DNA of 64,000 nucleotides, taken from the NCBI RefSeq assembly GCF_032884065.1, contig NC_088871.1:17914472-17978471 (forward strand), in the 5' to 3' direction. This document shows, one piece after another, positions 23,087-35,800 of this stretch (positions within the stretch are counted from its first letter, which is position 1; the number at the start of each line of letters is the position of its first letter). The DNA comes from Artemia franciscana. Taxonomy: Eukaryota > Arthropoda > Branchiopoda > Anostraca > Artemiidae. Both the position numbers and the translations under genes were made by a program. The notes beneath the pieces are model-generated. The model was not told the origin of the DNA, made no database searches, and saw nothing but the letters and a program-made list of their open reading frames with translations.

Positions 23087-23873
23087 ATTGGCGACTGCTA
23101 TATGTCACTTGGTTAATACCAAGTGCCATAAAAATTCAATAATGAAGAAGTGTAATTCATGATTCTAGTTCTATAGCAATTAATTATAATAGCGACAAAC
23201 ATCGAAACAACTTCACATACGAAACAAAAATGAATAGGTAACTGATTAAAAAAACATGTAGATCGGTATTCACATTTTTAGAAGAAGAGCATCCATACAG
23301 AGCAATGATTGAAATTCATTCCCCCATCTTTAAAGCATTTGAACCAAAATTTAAGCTATCCTTTTCTTATTTGCTTAAGGTCGTCGGCCGATTTTCCAGG
23401 CCAAAACAATTTTTAATTCAGGTCATCATAGAGGCACAAACATTACATTGAGCCGGTATTCGAAAATGCTATTTGTATTAGACTCTGTAGCGTCTGTAAT
23501 TTTTTTTCGAATTGTTTGTAGGCGCTTTTGACTCTTACCAAGAGGCCAAATGATTAATTTTATTGGCTCCTCTTCACAAATTAAGGGACGATCAATATTT
23601 TTTGACGTCTCTCTCAGCTTTTTTTGTGTGTGTGGAAGATATGCCAAATGTCGTAACATCCACAGACTCCACGTTTATTTTACTTTGAGCATCCCTCACG
23701 CATGTCATAGTTTTTTCGAGTTAAATGTGTGGAAGAAAAACAATTTCTCACTGTTGCAAACAAATTGGCTTTTTTCAGTTCTCTTCATTATTGCACTATA
23801 CTTTTACCTAGAGTAGGCACATATTACAACCTTATGGCAATTACTATCATACGAGTATTCCTACTATGTATTT

Positions 23874-25512
23874 ATTAAATGAAAAAAAGTTTTTTTCAAC
23901 TGAAAGTAATGAGCGACATTAAAACTTAAAACGAACAGAAATTACTCCGTATATGAAAGGGACTGTTCCCTCCTAAACGCCCCGCTTTTTACGCTAAAGT
24001 TTGACCCATTCTCACAGCTCTATTTTTTCAAACAATGAAAAAACTTTGGCGTAAAGAGCGGGGCGCTTAGGAGGGAACAGCCCCTTTCATATACGGAGTA
24101 ATTTATGTTCGTTTTAAGTTTTAATGTTGCTCCTTACCTACAGTTGAAAAAACTTATTTTTCTCATTTAATTTCTGAACGTTTTTCAATTAATACATGTT
24201 TTATTTTGGCTCTCCGCGCATGAATAATTAAAACGAAATTTGCATTTTAATTTTTTTGTGGCTAAATGGCTTTCTCATAGCTTTGATCGGACGATTTTAA
24301 GAAAAAAGGCTTGGGGTAGGAGGCCTATTTGCCCTCTAATTTTTCGGCTACTAGAACTTTCAATTTATTTACGAACGTTTTTATTAGTAATAAATAGACG
24401 TAACATACGAATTAACTTAAGTAACGAGCTTCTATCTTCGTATATTTTTATTACGTATATGAGAGGGTTCACCCCCTCATCAATACCTCGCTCTTTACGC
24501 TAAAGCTTAAAATTTATCCCAGTTCTTTAAGAATAACCCCTGAATTACAAAGGTCGTAGAATAAACAGTTGAAATTGCAAAAAGTACTAAAGCGTAAAGA
24601 GCGAAGTATTTAGGAGGAGATGAACCTCCTCATATGCGTAATAATTTCTGCTCGTTTTAAATTTTAATGCTGCTCATTATATCCAGTTGAAAATACTTTT
24701 TCATATTTATTTTTTTCATTTTTTTTTTTAAAAGAATGCTAGAAAATCCTTCACCCCCTTCGTGGAATTTCTCTTCCCTCGTGATAAGTTCTCCATGGGA
24801 AGATCATCCCACGTAACCTCCTCCCCTCAACCAGAAAAATACCCCCCGAAAACGTCTGTAAACCTCCCAAAAACCATTCTACACGTAAACAATGGTCAAA
24901 GTTTTTGACTTCCAGCCCCTCCACCGGGGACTGTGGGGGAGTAAGTCATCCCCAAAGACATAGTTATTAGGTTTTTCGACTATGTGGAACAAAATGGCTA
25001 TCTCAAAGTTTTGATCCGGTGACTTTGGAAAAAAAAGCCAGGGAGGCCCTCTAATTTTTTTTTGTCACTTAAAAAGGGCACTAGAACTTTTAAGTTCCGT
25101 TAGAATGAGCCCTTTTGCGACATTATAGGACTACTGGGACGATCACCCCTGAAAAAAAACGCACCCGTGGTCGGTCTTCTGGCAAAAAATAGAAAATTCC
25201 TCATTTTTGTAGATAGGCGCTTGAAAGTTCTACAGTAGGGTTTTCTGATACGCTGAATGTGATGGTGTGATTTTCGTTCAGATACTATGACGTTTAAGGG
25301 GTGTTTCCCCCTATTTTTCAAAATTAGGCTCATAACTTTTGATGGGCAAGATTAAATTTGATGAAACTTATATATTTAGTTTCATTTAATATTTATATTT
25401 AATATTTTATATTTAATATTTATATTTAAATTTTATATTTATCCCATTTTTTATAGTTTTGGCTACTATTGAGCCGGGTCGCTCCTTACTACAGTTCGTT
25501 ACCACGAACTGT
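23874..25512 (+). mobile_element. Dominant hairpin-ended repeat family, long copy
   Basis: The left part is a fold-back: 23874-24002 and 24041-24170 are inverted copies (about 130 bp each, under ten differences, 38-bp loop). A second, weaker fold-back follows at about 24440-24720. The body includes CTATCTCAAAGTTTTGATC and GATGGTGTGATTTTCGTTCA. The right end has GAGCCGGGTCGCTCCTTACT, then a stem-loop at 25491-25512 (arms ACAGTTCGT and ACGAACTGT, loop TACC). GTAAGGAGC near the left end and GCTCCTTAC near the right form subterminal inverted repeats. No coding capacity. Confidence 0.7.
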
Positions 25513-25519
25513 TTGATAG

Positions 25520-28440
25520 CAACATTAAATAACTTTCGTCAAATACATTTTTAGATACAGCGTCTCCCACACATTCTATATACAACAACCGTTCCGGCTA
25601 CTCTTAAGAACTTCTTATTTTCTCCCAGTCTGATACCAAATTACTGGTGTTTTTCTTTTCTTTAGTATCCTTGCTAGTCTAAAATAATGTTTTAATGAAA
25701 AGCGATATGGTTTGATTTCTCATAACATATCTAGCACGGCTAGGAGATCAAACTAGTTAAAAAACTCTGATATTCACTTCAACTGATGCTGCAAATATCT
25801 GATTATTCTCTTTTTGCTTTAGAGTTGGAACGGAAGGAATACTTTTATCCTGCTTTATTTAGCCGCAGCTTTTACATACATACGAATAAAAACAAAACGA
25901 AATAAAAACGCTTAAAGACTATATATGGCTATATATTATATTATATAGACTACATATTATGAGTCAGGCCACTTTTATAATAAGGCTTAGAGCAAGACGT
26001 GTTTAGTGATTAGATTCAGGACTTCTTCGCTAAGCTTTATTTCCAAAATTATTCCCTAACACTTAATTTAGAAAATGTCTATCAATCATGTTCTCTTAGT
26101 GTCTACACAGGCACTACCACTCAGGCCTACATAGGAAAAATTTATTTACGCTCATCACTCTTGCCTAAATAACCGTACTTGGATCATTAAGCAAGAGAAA
26201 AACCTTCACAAATAATCTTTTGATGAGATTAGAGAAAACCTTTTTGTTCCAGCCCAGTACATAATTCAAAATCACCTCCCCCCCAAAAAAACGAAAGTTT
26301 CGGATCGATCTCCTAACAGGTTAGATTCACCAAGAATGTAACTGCGGAATAGCTTTTTCATAAATAATTGTGCTACTTTATTAAAAATTGACGTCATTTT
26401 GGTGTCATGTCAACATTAATTTTTGATATGTAAATAATAAATAAATTAAAAATCAAGATACAGAGTCCTGTCAATTTTGAAAAATATGTAACTTTAGTTC
26501 CACTAACCATGGAGTTTCCATAAATTCAATGTTCTGGTGTTTTCCTCTTCCCCTGACCCATTTTTCTCATATTTAGATTTTTTGCACATACGACTCTCTT
26601 GCTTAGAAGGGCTGTTGAAAATGGACACTTCTTAATGTTTTATTTAGCTTGGCTTGAATTCAGCTATTTGCATTACCTGTCTTTGTATACACTTTACAAG
26701 CAAAAAGGAATCGAAACTGCAAATTTCCTGTCGCATTTCCAGGTGGAAAAAATGTATATGCGGAGGTTCAATGCGTTGAATGTGCCAAATTGCAAATTAC
26801 GTTTGTACGACGAAAATTAAAAAAGAAGAAAAAACATACAATTTTTCCTTCAATTTAAAACTTTGGAGTTGAAAATAACCAAAAGTCAAAATTTAAGCTG
26901 CTGGCATAAGAAAGTTACAATGGGAGAGTCAAAAGATTATCTTCTTAGAATATTCTACTAACAATTAGGTGACAGGAAATGTAATTTCATTTTTCCAAAT
27001 TTTCTTTTATATTAGCAAATAAGAACCTACTCCCCAGGGAATTTATTAGATATTCAGTTTAGACAGTGACGCTTGGTCTAGACAATCTCTCACCTACGAG
27101 TTTCAAGTAATATGGGTACCTAAGAAAGGGCTCTGAGCTAGGACCAGGCCTAAGGTTGGTGAAACACAGGGTAAAAGTAGTCTTGGACCTGAAAAGTTTT
27201 ATGTAAAGTAGGAAGTAACTAACGCAACCGACTTCATTTTTTTCTTTGGCAGTGGCAGACGCCAGCCACTATGCCTAAGGCAGCTCCCCCCCCCCCAAAT
27301 TGAAGAGCTCTGCCTAGAGAACACTACTTTGCCCTTAGAATAATTGAATTCGGTCAAAATTTTCGTTCTTCGAGAGGAGTAACAGTACAATTTTGACAGA
27401 ACAATTTTGTGCCACATGGTAATAAGAAAAACACACCACTGTGTTATGTAATCACATTAGTACATTATGTATTATTGTATTATTATCACATTATGCATTA
27501 TGTAGTATGTAATCAAAGAAAGCATACAACGAACCAAGGATTATTTGCTTGGCAATATTTAATAGGTGAATCGGGCTTAGACCATAGTTTGATTTCTTTC
27601 CAAGTATTTTCAGAAAAAGTTAAGAAAAACAACAATCAATTGTTAGTGTTGAACAAGGGCGCCGATAGAAAATTTTCCAGGGGGTATGCAGACGCCAAAA
27701 TAGTAGTGGTGGTTGGGTGACAGGGAATATATTTCAGGATATTTTTATGGTAGGAATAACTTTATTTTTAAATACTTATGGGAAAAAACTCTCAAATAAA
27801 AAGATCAATTAAATTGCATGCAAAATCAAACAAAATACAGCAAATTTTAAATCACAAGGATATCTAGCAAAGTAATCAATTTGTTTAATCAGTAATAAAT
27901 TTAATGATTATACATTTAATATTAAAGAAAATCAAACTCAAACCAAAATTAAAAAAAGATGTCTAAATACATAGATGTCTAAATTGCCTAAATACAATTT
28001 CATACGCCTTAGAATAGTTTACAGAAGGAGTAGATGCTCAAAAATCATCCTGCCTGCATATATACCTCGTTTTGATTTTATAACGGCCATGTAAAATGTA
28101 CCTCTTTTAAAACAGAACAATTCTCCCCCTCCAACTTAAATGCCTTATATATTCAGAGACTTAAAAAAAGTAGAATAGCGAAAGAAAAACAAAATTAAAA
28201 CATAACTGTTCAGCTGTCAAATTGACCCTCTTTCTTTTATTGTCCTATTCAACTAAATAAACCGAACAGGTTCAAAAATATTTTCGTCACAAGAGAATCT
28301 TATCAAATAGTTTGTGATAAAAAATGGAAGTAAAAAGTGACTTGGACCAATATTCACTAAAACTAAAAATGGAATTCTCATGACAATTACTACACCGGCA
28401 GCATTGGCTTTAATACTGATCCTGAATATATAAAATTCTT
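25520..28440. other. Gene-free stretch, apart from the doubtful exon at 26742
   Basis: AT-rich, no convincing coding signal. AAGGGCGCCGATAGAAAATT at about 27656, followed by a G-run, resembles the end of a hAT-type MITE, but no partner end or target duplication was found. Confidence 0.45.
26742..26820 (+). CDS. Possible alternative last exon of the CCHamide gene
   Basis: An acceptor (CATTTCCAG|) opens a phase-0 frame of 25 codons ending in TAA: VEKMYMRRFNALNVPNCKL, then RLYDEN. Its phase fits the GAG|GTAAAT donor at 6021. The implied intron is about 20.7 kb and full of repeats, and no canonical AATAAA follows closely. Only splicing phase supports it, so it may be chance. Confidence 0.18.
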
Positions 28441-28449
28441 TCAGTTTAT

Positions 28450-28770
28450 TGTTACACACCAAAACAAAAAATCTGAGAAAATTTGCCTGGTTTTTGAAAA
28501 AAGGGGGAACACCCCCAAAAATGCAAGCATTCTTATTGAAAATCCCTTTATTAGATATACATTATATCAGAGAGCCCTACCGTAGAAGTTTCAAGCTCCA
28601 ATCTTCAAAATCTGGAATTTTGAGGGTCTTTTTTCAGAAGAAACATTGTCGATGCATTTTTATTTGTTTTTTTCCCAGGGGGCGGGATTGTATCAAATCG
28701 AAGGTCCAAGATAATTGAGAGGGAGCTCATTCAAAAGTAAATTTAAAGCTTTTTTTTAAGCGACCATGCA
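28450..28770 (-). repeat. Dominant repeat family, inner fragment, reverse orientation
   Basis: Complementary matches to the 25080-25350 body: CTGAGAAAATTTGCC, then ATATCAGAGAGCCCTACCGT, then AGAAGTTTCAAGCTCCAATC. Both ends are missing. Confidence 0.5.
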
Positions 28771-29739
28771 GACTGGGCCAGGGGAAAGTCTTGTTTTCCA
28801 CCATTTTAGGGCACCTAACTACGACTTTACTCCGAAAAGGACGAATTCACTGTCAATTTAAAATTCTTAGAAGCTAATTGATTTAAAAGTATCAATAACT
28901 ATATTTGAGGCTTCCCGGTTGCAAAAGAAGTAATGCCACACGGTGGCAGTACTGGATTCAACCAAGTTGATTCGCTTTATTTGTAATGAAATTATACTAC
29001 GTTTGGTGATATTTAATTGTGTATCAGCTATAATGGATGTGGGGTAAGTCATTATTCATGTGGGGGTATGGTAGGTTCCTAAAAAGTATAAATTGCTTAC
29101 TCTTCCCGAGGCTTCAAATAAATGTTGAAAGAGTTAGGGGGGGAGTAGGAATTAATTAAAATGTTTCTCTATGCAGCTAAAATGTTAAATTCCCATATCT
29201 ACCAGCAGAGAGGTGGTTAAGGCAAGACAGGTCATCATTAGCCCCGCCAGGAAATTTCTTTGGGGTGTTAAATACTGCTAGGAACTTAGTTTTCAGCAAT
29301 TTTAATGGTAATATTTTTTTTCTATTTATATGAAGCACTTCAATGTGTTTAAACAAATGTATATAATGTATTTATCGACAAGAAAATCCTTTTGTAGAGG
29401 TTATGATGGCTTCAGTTATGTAGAATCAAAAGTCTCGCAGAATTTCCAATCATACAAACAATGATACTCCTTTTAATCCAACCAAAATTCTTTAGTATTA
29501 ATATTGACAAGGACGTTTAGCCAAACTACTATTCATCGCCAATTTTTTAAGAATATTCAAATTTTATCCAAAATTGAAATTGCAAATTTAAACGTAGGAC
29601 GACATTAACCAACGTACAATTATTGATTTACACGTTTTAAAAGCAATTAAACAGGGATTTATGGGACGGGTACCTCACTAATTATGTCTTGGTTAGGCTT
29701 AGGTATGACTTGGAAAACAATCATAAATTAAATAAAAAA

Positions 29740-30540
29740 GAGCTTTTCAATTGAAAGCAAGGAACAGATTTGAAACTTTTGTGAATAAATTATTGTTTAT
29801 ATGAAGGGGGCTGTTTCCTCTTTAGCTCCTTACTCTTTGCTGTGAAGTTTGGCTTTTTCTAAATTTTTAAAGAGAATTTGTATTTGAAAAAAAAAAGATC
29901 TTTCAAAGCACTAAAAAACTCTTGTTTAATGAGCAAGGTGTTGAGAAAGGGACAGTCCCCCTTATCGACCCGGCTCAATAGTAATCGAAATTCTAAAAAA
30001 AACGATAATTTTGATAGCAATAGCTATATAAAAAGAATTGACTTATTGTGTTGATTCCAAATATACAAGTTTCATTAAACTTGTTTCATTAAACAAAATC
30101 TATGAGCCTGAGAAAATGTGTCGGATTTTCCTTAGTCGCACCATCAAATTCAGGATATCAGAGAACCTTACTGTAGAGGTTTCAAGCTCATATCTTTAAA
30201 AGTTCTAGTGCCCTTTATAAGTGCACACAAAAAAACAGAGAGCAACTAGGCCCTCTCCCACGCCACTTTTTCCCAAAACCCTCCGATCAAACTTTGAGAT
30301 AGTTTTCTTTTGTTCAGCATAATTGAAAGGCCCAACGACTATGTCTTTGGTGATGAAATAATCTCCTACAGCCCCTGGGGAAAGGTCATTAAGGTATAAA
30401 ATGTGCACGTTGTTTTATTTGTTATTGGGAAGCATGCATACAATTCGGGCGGGAGGGGAGGACGAATTTTCTGCTGGGAGAATCTTGCACAGGAAGAATT
30501 TTCCATGGAGAGGGAAGTTTCCAGAGGGTGAATTTTTCAG
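29740..30540. repeat. Dominant repeat family, rearranged copy
   Basis: A left end in plus orientation (TTTTCAATTGAAAGCAAGGA) runs to about 29960. There it joins directly to an inverted right end (TCGACCCGGCTCAATAGTAA) followed by the body in reverse. So two copies in opposite orientation were fused, or one was inverted internally. Confidence 0.5.
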
Positions 30541-30572
30541 TTGACGATTTCAGTTGTTCTTGGCCGGTGTGT

Positions 30573-31214
30573 TTCTCCTAATTCGTCTTTTTTATCAATG
30601 AAAGAAGCAGAAATTTATAGCTAGGTTCTGTGTCTCTGGTGAAGCACTCAGTCTATTGCAACATACTTTTTAGGAGCCACAGTCAGCCTTTTACCTTGAG
30701 CGACATCAGTAAAAAAAAAATAGTTTTACTTTCATTCAGTCTCTGATTTTCTTTTCTTTGTTTTGCAAGAAGTATTCCGAAACATGTAATTCAGGAAATG
30801 GAAATTCATTCAAAATTGTACGGAGCTGAAAATATATGCAATTGTTTGGTAAAGTTGATAAGCTAGTGAAAGACGCATATCACCCAGTAGCTTTGTTTTT
30901 TCCTTTAATAAGGAAATGGTTGGACTAAGGCTTCTTTTCAGCATGAATAATTTATTGTTTTATTACTAGCTATAACAAAAAAAAAAAATTTATTTTGTAC
31001 TTGAGCTGAGGAAGTTCCATATCGGGGCGAATACCCGAAGAGGTGACTAAAAAAGACTGACTTAACGTCAGAGGTGACGTTAAGGTACCACCTCTGCTAA
31101 GATATTACTTTTCTCAGTTATTTCCTAGTTACTAAAAAAATTATCCTAGTTGTAAAAAAAGCCACCTAATTCTCCTAATTCGTCTTTTTTATCAATGAAA
31201 GAAGCAGAAATTTA
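30573..31214. repeat. 45-bp perfect direct repeat flanking about 550 bp
   Basis: 30573-30617 and 31170-31214 are identical (starting TTCTCCTAATTCGTC). Between them, at 31061-31084, is a hairpin with arms CTTAACGTC and GACGTTAAG. An overlapping alternative hairpin pairs AGAGGTG with CACCTCT, and a small stem TCGGG/CCCGA lies just before. No coding capacity. Confidence 0.75.
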
Positions 31215-32120
31215 CCACTACTTTACCATACCACTTTCGCAACAACCATAATAAGCATAAACTTCAAAAATCAGCTCCATAAATTCAAATATATCCTGCA
31301 GTCTAGGTAGTTCCGATTTATGCAATAGATACACAGACTGGGCCAGAGGTATAACAGGGTACGCACCTACAACAGACAGCTCTTAGCCCCTAAATACAGC
31401 CATAATTCCACCATGGGGGCTCATGTCTTTTTGGTACAGGGAAAGAGAATAAACCTGAACAGATCTTTTGTACCATTGTAAATGAAATGTAATTTCAAGG
31501 AATTAATTCCAAGTCCGTTGATCCCAAAGACCCCGTACTTCATCAAACCCCAAAAAGAATGCGCACTGGGATAGAGATACTTTGTTTCAACCCTAAACGC
31601 ACGGGTAGTACGACAGGCAGATGTGAGACCAGATGCAGGCAAGGAGGGATAAGAGGCATGGGAGCCAGGATCGAGACACAAACTTGTGTACGTTTATATC
31701 AGACAGTTTCCAACCCTTAGGCATGACATTAATTTTATTTTCAAGAGGGTTTCAACTTGTTCGGAGGGGAGAGTCAAACTCACCTTTTTGCCAATATGCT
31801 GCGAAAAACCAGGATTTAAGTATAGTCAACGCAGAGTTTAATTTATACAATATATATTAGTGTCAAGCTGGTTGTACAATACCTTGGTCAATGCAATCAA
31901 ATTGTTCGGGTGGGGGGTCAAACTCACTTTTTTGCCATTATGCTGCCAAAAACCGTAAAGTACAGTCAACGCATAGTATAATTTACAATACATAAATTAG
32001 TATCAAGCTGACTCTATAATACCTTAGTAAATTTTAAATCCCCGGGGGAGGTTATCCCTTTAATAAAAACCTTAACGTCCTTTCTATATGTATATTTTAT
32101 ATATTCACAATATTTTATAG

Positions 32121-32849
32121 ATGCCAGGACAATTACCTAAACAAGATGAAGCAGGAGAAGAAGAAGCAGGAAGAGCATCGCCCTCCAGTGATCGAAGCTC
32201 CCCCATAGACAACACTGAAAAAATGCAAATGCTCAGAGCAATGAAAGATCAACTCATAGCTAATCGAACGACAATCAGTGAAAAGGATATACAACTAGAT
32301 GAAGCAAAACAACTTGTGGCTCTTGCTAGACAAGAAACTGAAGATATGCGTGTGATTAATGAAAAACTGGTCAATCAAAATAAGCAACTTCAAAATAGAG
32401 TAATTGTTACTCGTGAGATGTCACAGCTTGGCAAACAGATGGCTCAACTGAAAGATTTGGAGGTTAAATCCTTAAAAGTTGAAATACACGGACTGATGGA
32501 AAAAATAAGACTTTTAAATAACAAAGTAGAAAATAAAACTTGTGATGTTCTTGTTGAGAGTGACGCCCATCAAAATCTTCAAATGCAATTGAAGGTTATT
32601 GAAGAAGAATCAAAGAAACAGGCTGCTTTTATCACAAAGCTTGAACAGGACTGCTTATACCCCCTAACTGCAGGAAATCCCCTTTCTGAGAAGCTTTTTG
32701 TGATGAATGGCCTGTTTCTAGAATTGGAAAAAGATGACAATGAGATGTCGTTTCTTGAATTGGTTGGTGAAAGAATTACGTCACTATTAGCGCCAGAAAA
32801 AGAGGAATCCTTAACTGAGAATAATTTCTCATTACATGCATGTTTCAAG
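32121..32849 (+). CDS. Coiled-coil gene, first coding exon
   Basis: It opens with MPGQLPKQDEAGEEEAGRAS and ends TGTTTCAAG|GTGAGT in phase 0 after 243 codons. A splice acceptor-like AG lies immediately before the ATG, so either the true start is here with an untranslated exon upstream, or the methionine is internal. Confidence 0.75.
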
Positions 32850-35800
32850 GTGAGTTTTTCCTAATGATAGAATTTGATAGCTCTCCTGGCTTATAATTAA
32901 ATTGAATGCAAGTCACGACCAATGTGCTCTTCTGAAATATGTGACTGTATATTATAGTTTTAACTTATAATCCATAAAGCCCAAAAGTTTGCTACTGGGT
33001 TTTGATTTGGTGGTAACTTTCAATTCAATTATTTTTATCCTCTTTTAATTACAATTATAAGTTAAAGAAGCGTGATGTAATGTCGAACAGTGCAAACCCC
33101 TTTCCTTTACTTTTCCAGATATTTAAAAAGTGGGTTCTTTTTAAAGAAGTGGACCTAATAATTGGGTTTTGTAAGTTTTTGTATGTCTAGCAGCACACAG
33201 GTTTCAGCGCTTTCGGCATTTTATAAAGACAAAACCTGTTGCAACCTTTTTTGCGATTTTTCTCTGTACAGATGCCACTCAACTTAACAAACAGGCTAAA
33301 GTAAAGTTTTTAATTGTTCTGCTTGCACTTAGAAATATTTATCAACGCAGTGAAAACAAAACTAAAATAATCTGCTATGAAACACAGCCTTCACATCGTA
33401 TCATATATATGCAAATCCTTATATCATTAACACAGCTAAATATTCAGGAACAGGATGATTAGAGAAGTTCCAATAAAGTAATGATTAGTATTCAGCTCTC
33501 TCAAATGGGCAGCAAAAAAATCTTATCTGTATTTATTTTCAGGTTATTCAGGAAACTAAAAACAATCTTGGGTAGCAAAAAATCTATTGGGGGGATGTCT
33601 ACCTAACACCTGCCCGCGACATAAGATCACATCATTGCTTCCCTCCTAATTGGATACATTTCTAATTATATTAATTTTCTGTAATCAAAGAATCTACGTT
33701 TTTCATATTTTCTCATTTCGGGGAGGAATTTTGAGCACCTTTTGCCTGAACCTGCGCCTTCTATCCCTTAACCGCATTATAGTTCACTCTCTTTAGTGTG
33801 TTTTTTTTTGGTGATGATGAAATAACAAGGACAAAAATAACGATAAAATCGGACATATAGAAGTTACATGAGCTATAGTAAAATAAGAAAAAGTTAGAGG
33901 GGCCTCCTGTCCCTATATAGTCGGCTGTTGTCAAAGTTCCATATATCATTATATTGCAAACAAACTTTGCATTTAATCCAATGCATTTTCTCTTCCTTAA
34001 AGACAATCCATGAAGAAGAAGCGTCTCCTGTGGTCTTAAATGCAAGAAATGCCCTCTTGTTCATCAAAGACCTCCTAATCAACAGAAGAAAATTAGAAAG
34101 TGAAGTGCAGTCCCTTAAAGAAGTCAACAACCAACTGAAGCTAACAATGCTAGAACAAGAAAGGGAATTGTCAAGTATCAACATTGAGTTAACGTCTGCA
34201 TGGGGTAAGTTATTCGCGGGCTCGTTGTTCTCTAGCAAAAAGCCCGGTTCACGGCCTGCAGGTGTAAGATGGTGACTAAAATACACTAATAACTATTTCT
34301 AAAAATCAAAGTTAAAAACAGGCTGCATGCAAAAAATTATAATGGGATGAGACGGAACAAAGTGGGAAAACGAGGAAATAGGTAAATTTTATGGAAAATT
34401 AAAAGAAATATCGTAATATATTGATTTTTTTTGGAGGGGGGGGGCTGTATGCCACATTATTGCGTCCAGAATCTATTTCATTACGAATCTATTTCACATC
34501 ACATGCATACGACTACATTAAAAGATATCTACTATAACCGTGTTGCAATTCCAAATATGATTCCATTTGAAACCTTTTGCGCATCTCATCTGCGACGGGA
34601 AGAAAAGATTAGCCTTACTGAAAATTCCTTGAGGATATAAATGATTTGGACTACATCACCATCTATTTGAAAAGTAGAGTTAAAAAAATATGCTAAAACT
34701 ATACAGGCACCCGCATAGAAGAGACCGTTCCACAGTAAAGGCCACTTTTTACTTTGGATTTTGCAAGTTGTTATGAGAAAAACAAACATTATCTTGAAAT
34801 CTAAAATGGCCACGAAACAAGAAAACATCACAGGATTTTGTAAACCCAAGGACCAGGTTCAAACCAAAGAGAATTCTGTTAGGTTTCATATTAGGGGTGA
34901 ATTCTTCACTGGCCTAGTTTTGTCAAAGAAAAACATAAAGTGGTTAATTAAAATCAAAGGTGCCGAAAGTTTGTAGATAAATCTTATAAACGCTGAGAGC
35001 GGGGGGGGGGAGTCAAAATTGATTCCGTGCCTTCTATGGGATCGTTGTATTGCAATAAAATAATAGAGCTTCTTACTGACCTTAAGAAATACCTTTCCCA
35101 GAATATATCTTTAATTACAAGCGATGCTTGAAACAGCTGACTGTGGCAGTTCACGAGGGGCTACGTTACATTTTGCCTACGTGAGATTTATGCTCCACCT
35201 CTTCAGCCAAAGCCGACTGAATCGACTGGCTTAGTACACATTCCTCTATATCCAATGCATCAAAACGTAACAATAAGAATTTATACGGAGAGGGGGGGTC
35301 AGGACGTTTTCCAGGAGAGGCTAAGGTTTAAAAAATAATTGTTTTTGCTAAACTTTTTTTTAACAACAACAAATTTCCAAACAGACAAAAACAAGAAACC
35401 TCTTGTTCTCCACTCCCCCAGCGGGAGCAAGGAGAGTTCAAGGTCCCTTATCCTATATTATATCAATATTTTGTTCTTGAGCAAACCCAATGAAAGACGA
35501 GTCATGAATTCGCTGTCATACAGCTAGGCCTTTGATAGAGGATACCCATCTTTGTTGGCAATTTGCATCATCCTCTACGGATTAAATAGTTTCTTCAACG
35601 TATACCAGTGGCGTCATTTTTTTGGGGGGGGTCAGTTGCCCCCCCCCCATAATTTGGAGAAACAAACATAAATCATTAATTAACTTTATAACTGTTGGTC
35701 GTTCAAATTCGCTATTTACTTTGACCAGAAAATTATTTTATTAATCCCAGATCTTTTAATGTAAAAACGCGAACAACAGGGGCCCATTGCGCTTCCTAAT

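Larger units (their letters stand above)
20338..23130 (+). mobile_element. Minisatellite-microsatellite element with 3' hairpin (Helentron-like, non-autonomous)
   Basis: The left end TATGGCACTTG (20338-20348) is the inverted copy of the right end CAAGTGCCATA (23120-23130). The right end is itself a stem-loop (23101-23130: 13-bp arms around TAAT, one mismatch). Between them are about nine units of roughly 295 bp, then a (CCGACAGA)n run. This order (5' inverted repeat, minisatellite core, microsatellite, 3' hairpin) matches non-autonomous Helentrons (HINEs) and the related pearl/CvE elements as I know them. It encodes no protein. The class assignment is inference. Confidence 0.6.

Noticed and set aside
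23426-23816. Overlapping frames on both strands near 23.5 kb
   Set aside because: No family motif, no splice sites and no codon bias; the two strands shadow each other.
33190-33245. Hairpin ACAGGTTT...AAACCTGT around GCGCTTTCGGCATTTTATAA
   Set aside because: Could be a Penelope-like 3' end or chance; a single 8-bp stem with a 27-base loop is too weak.
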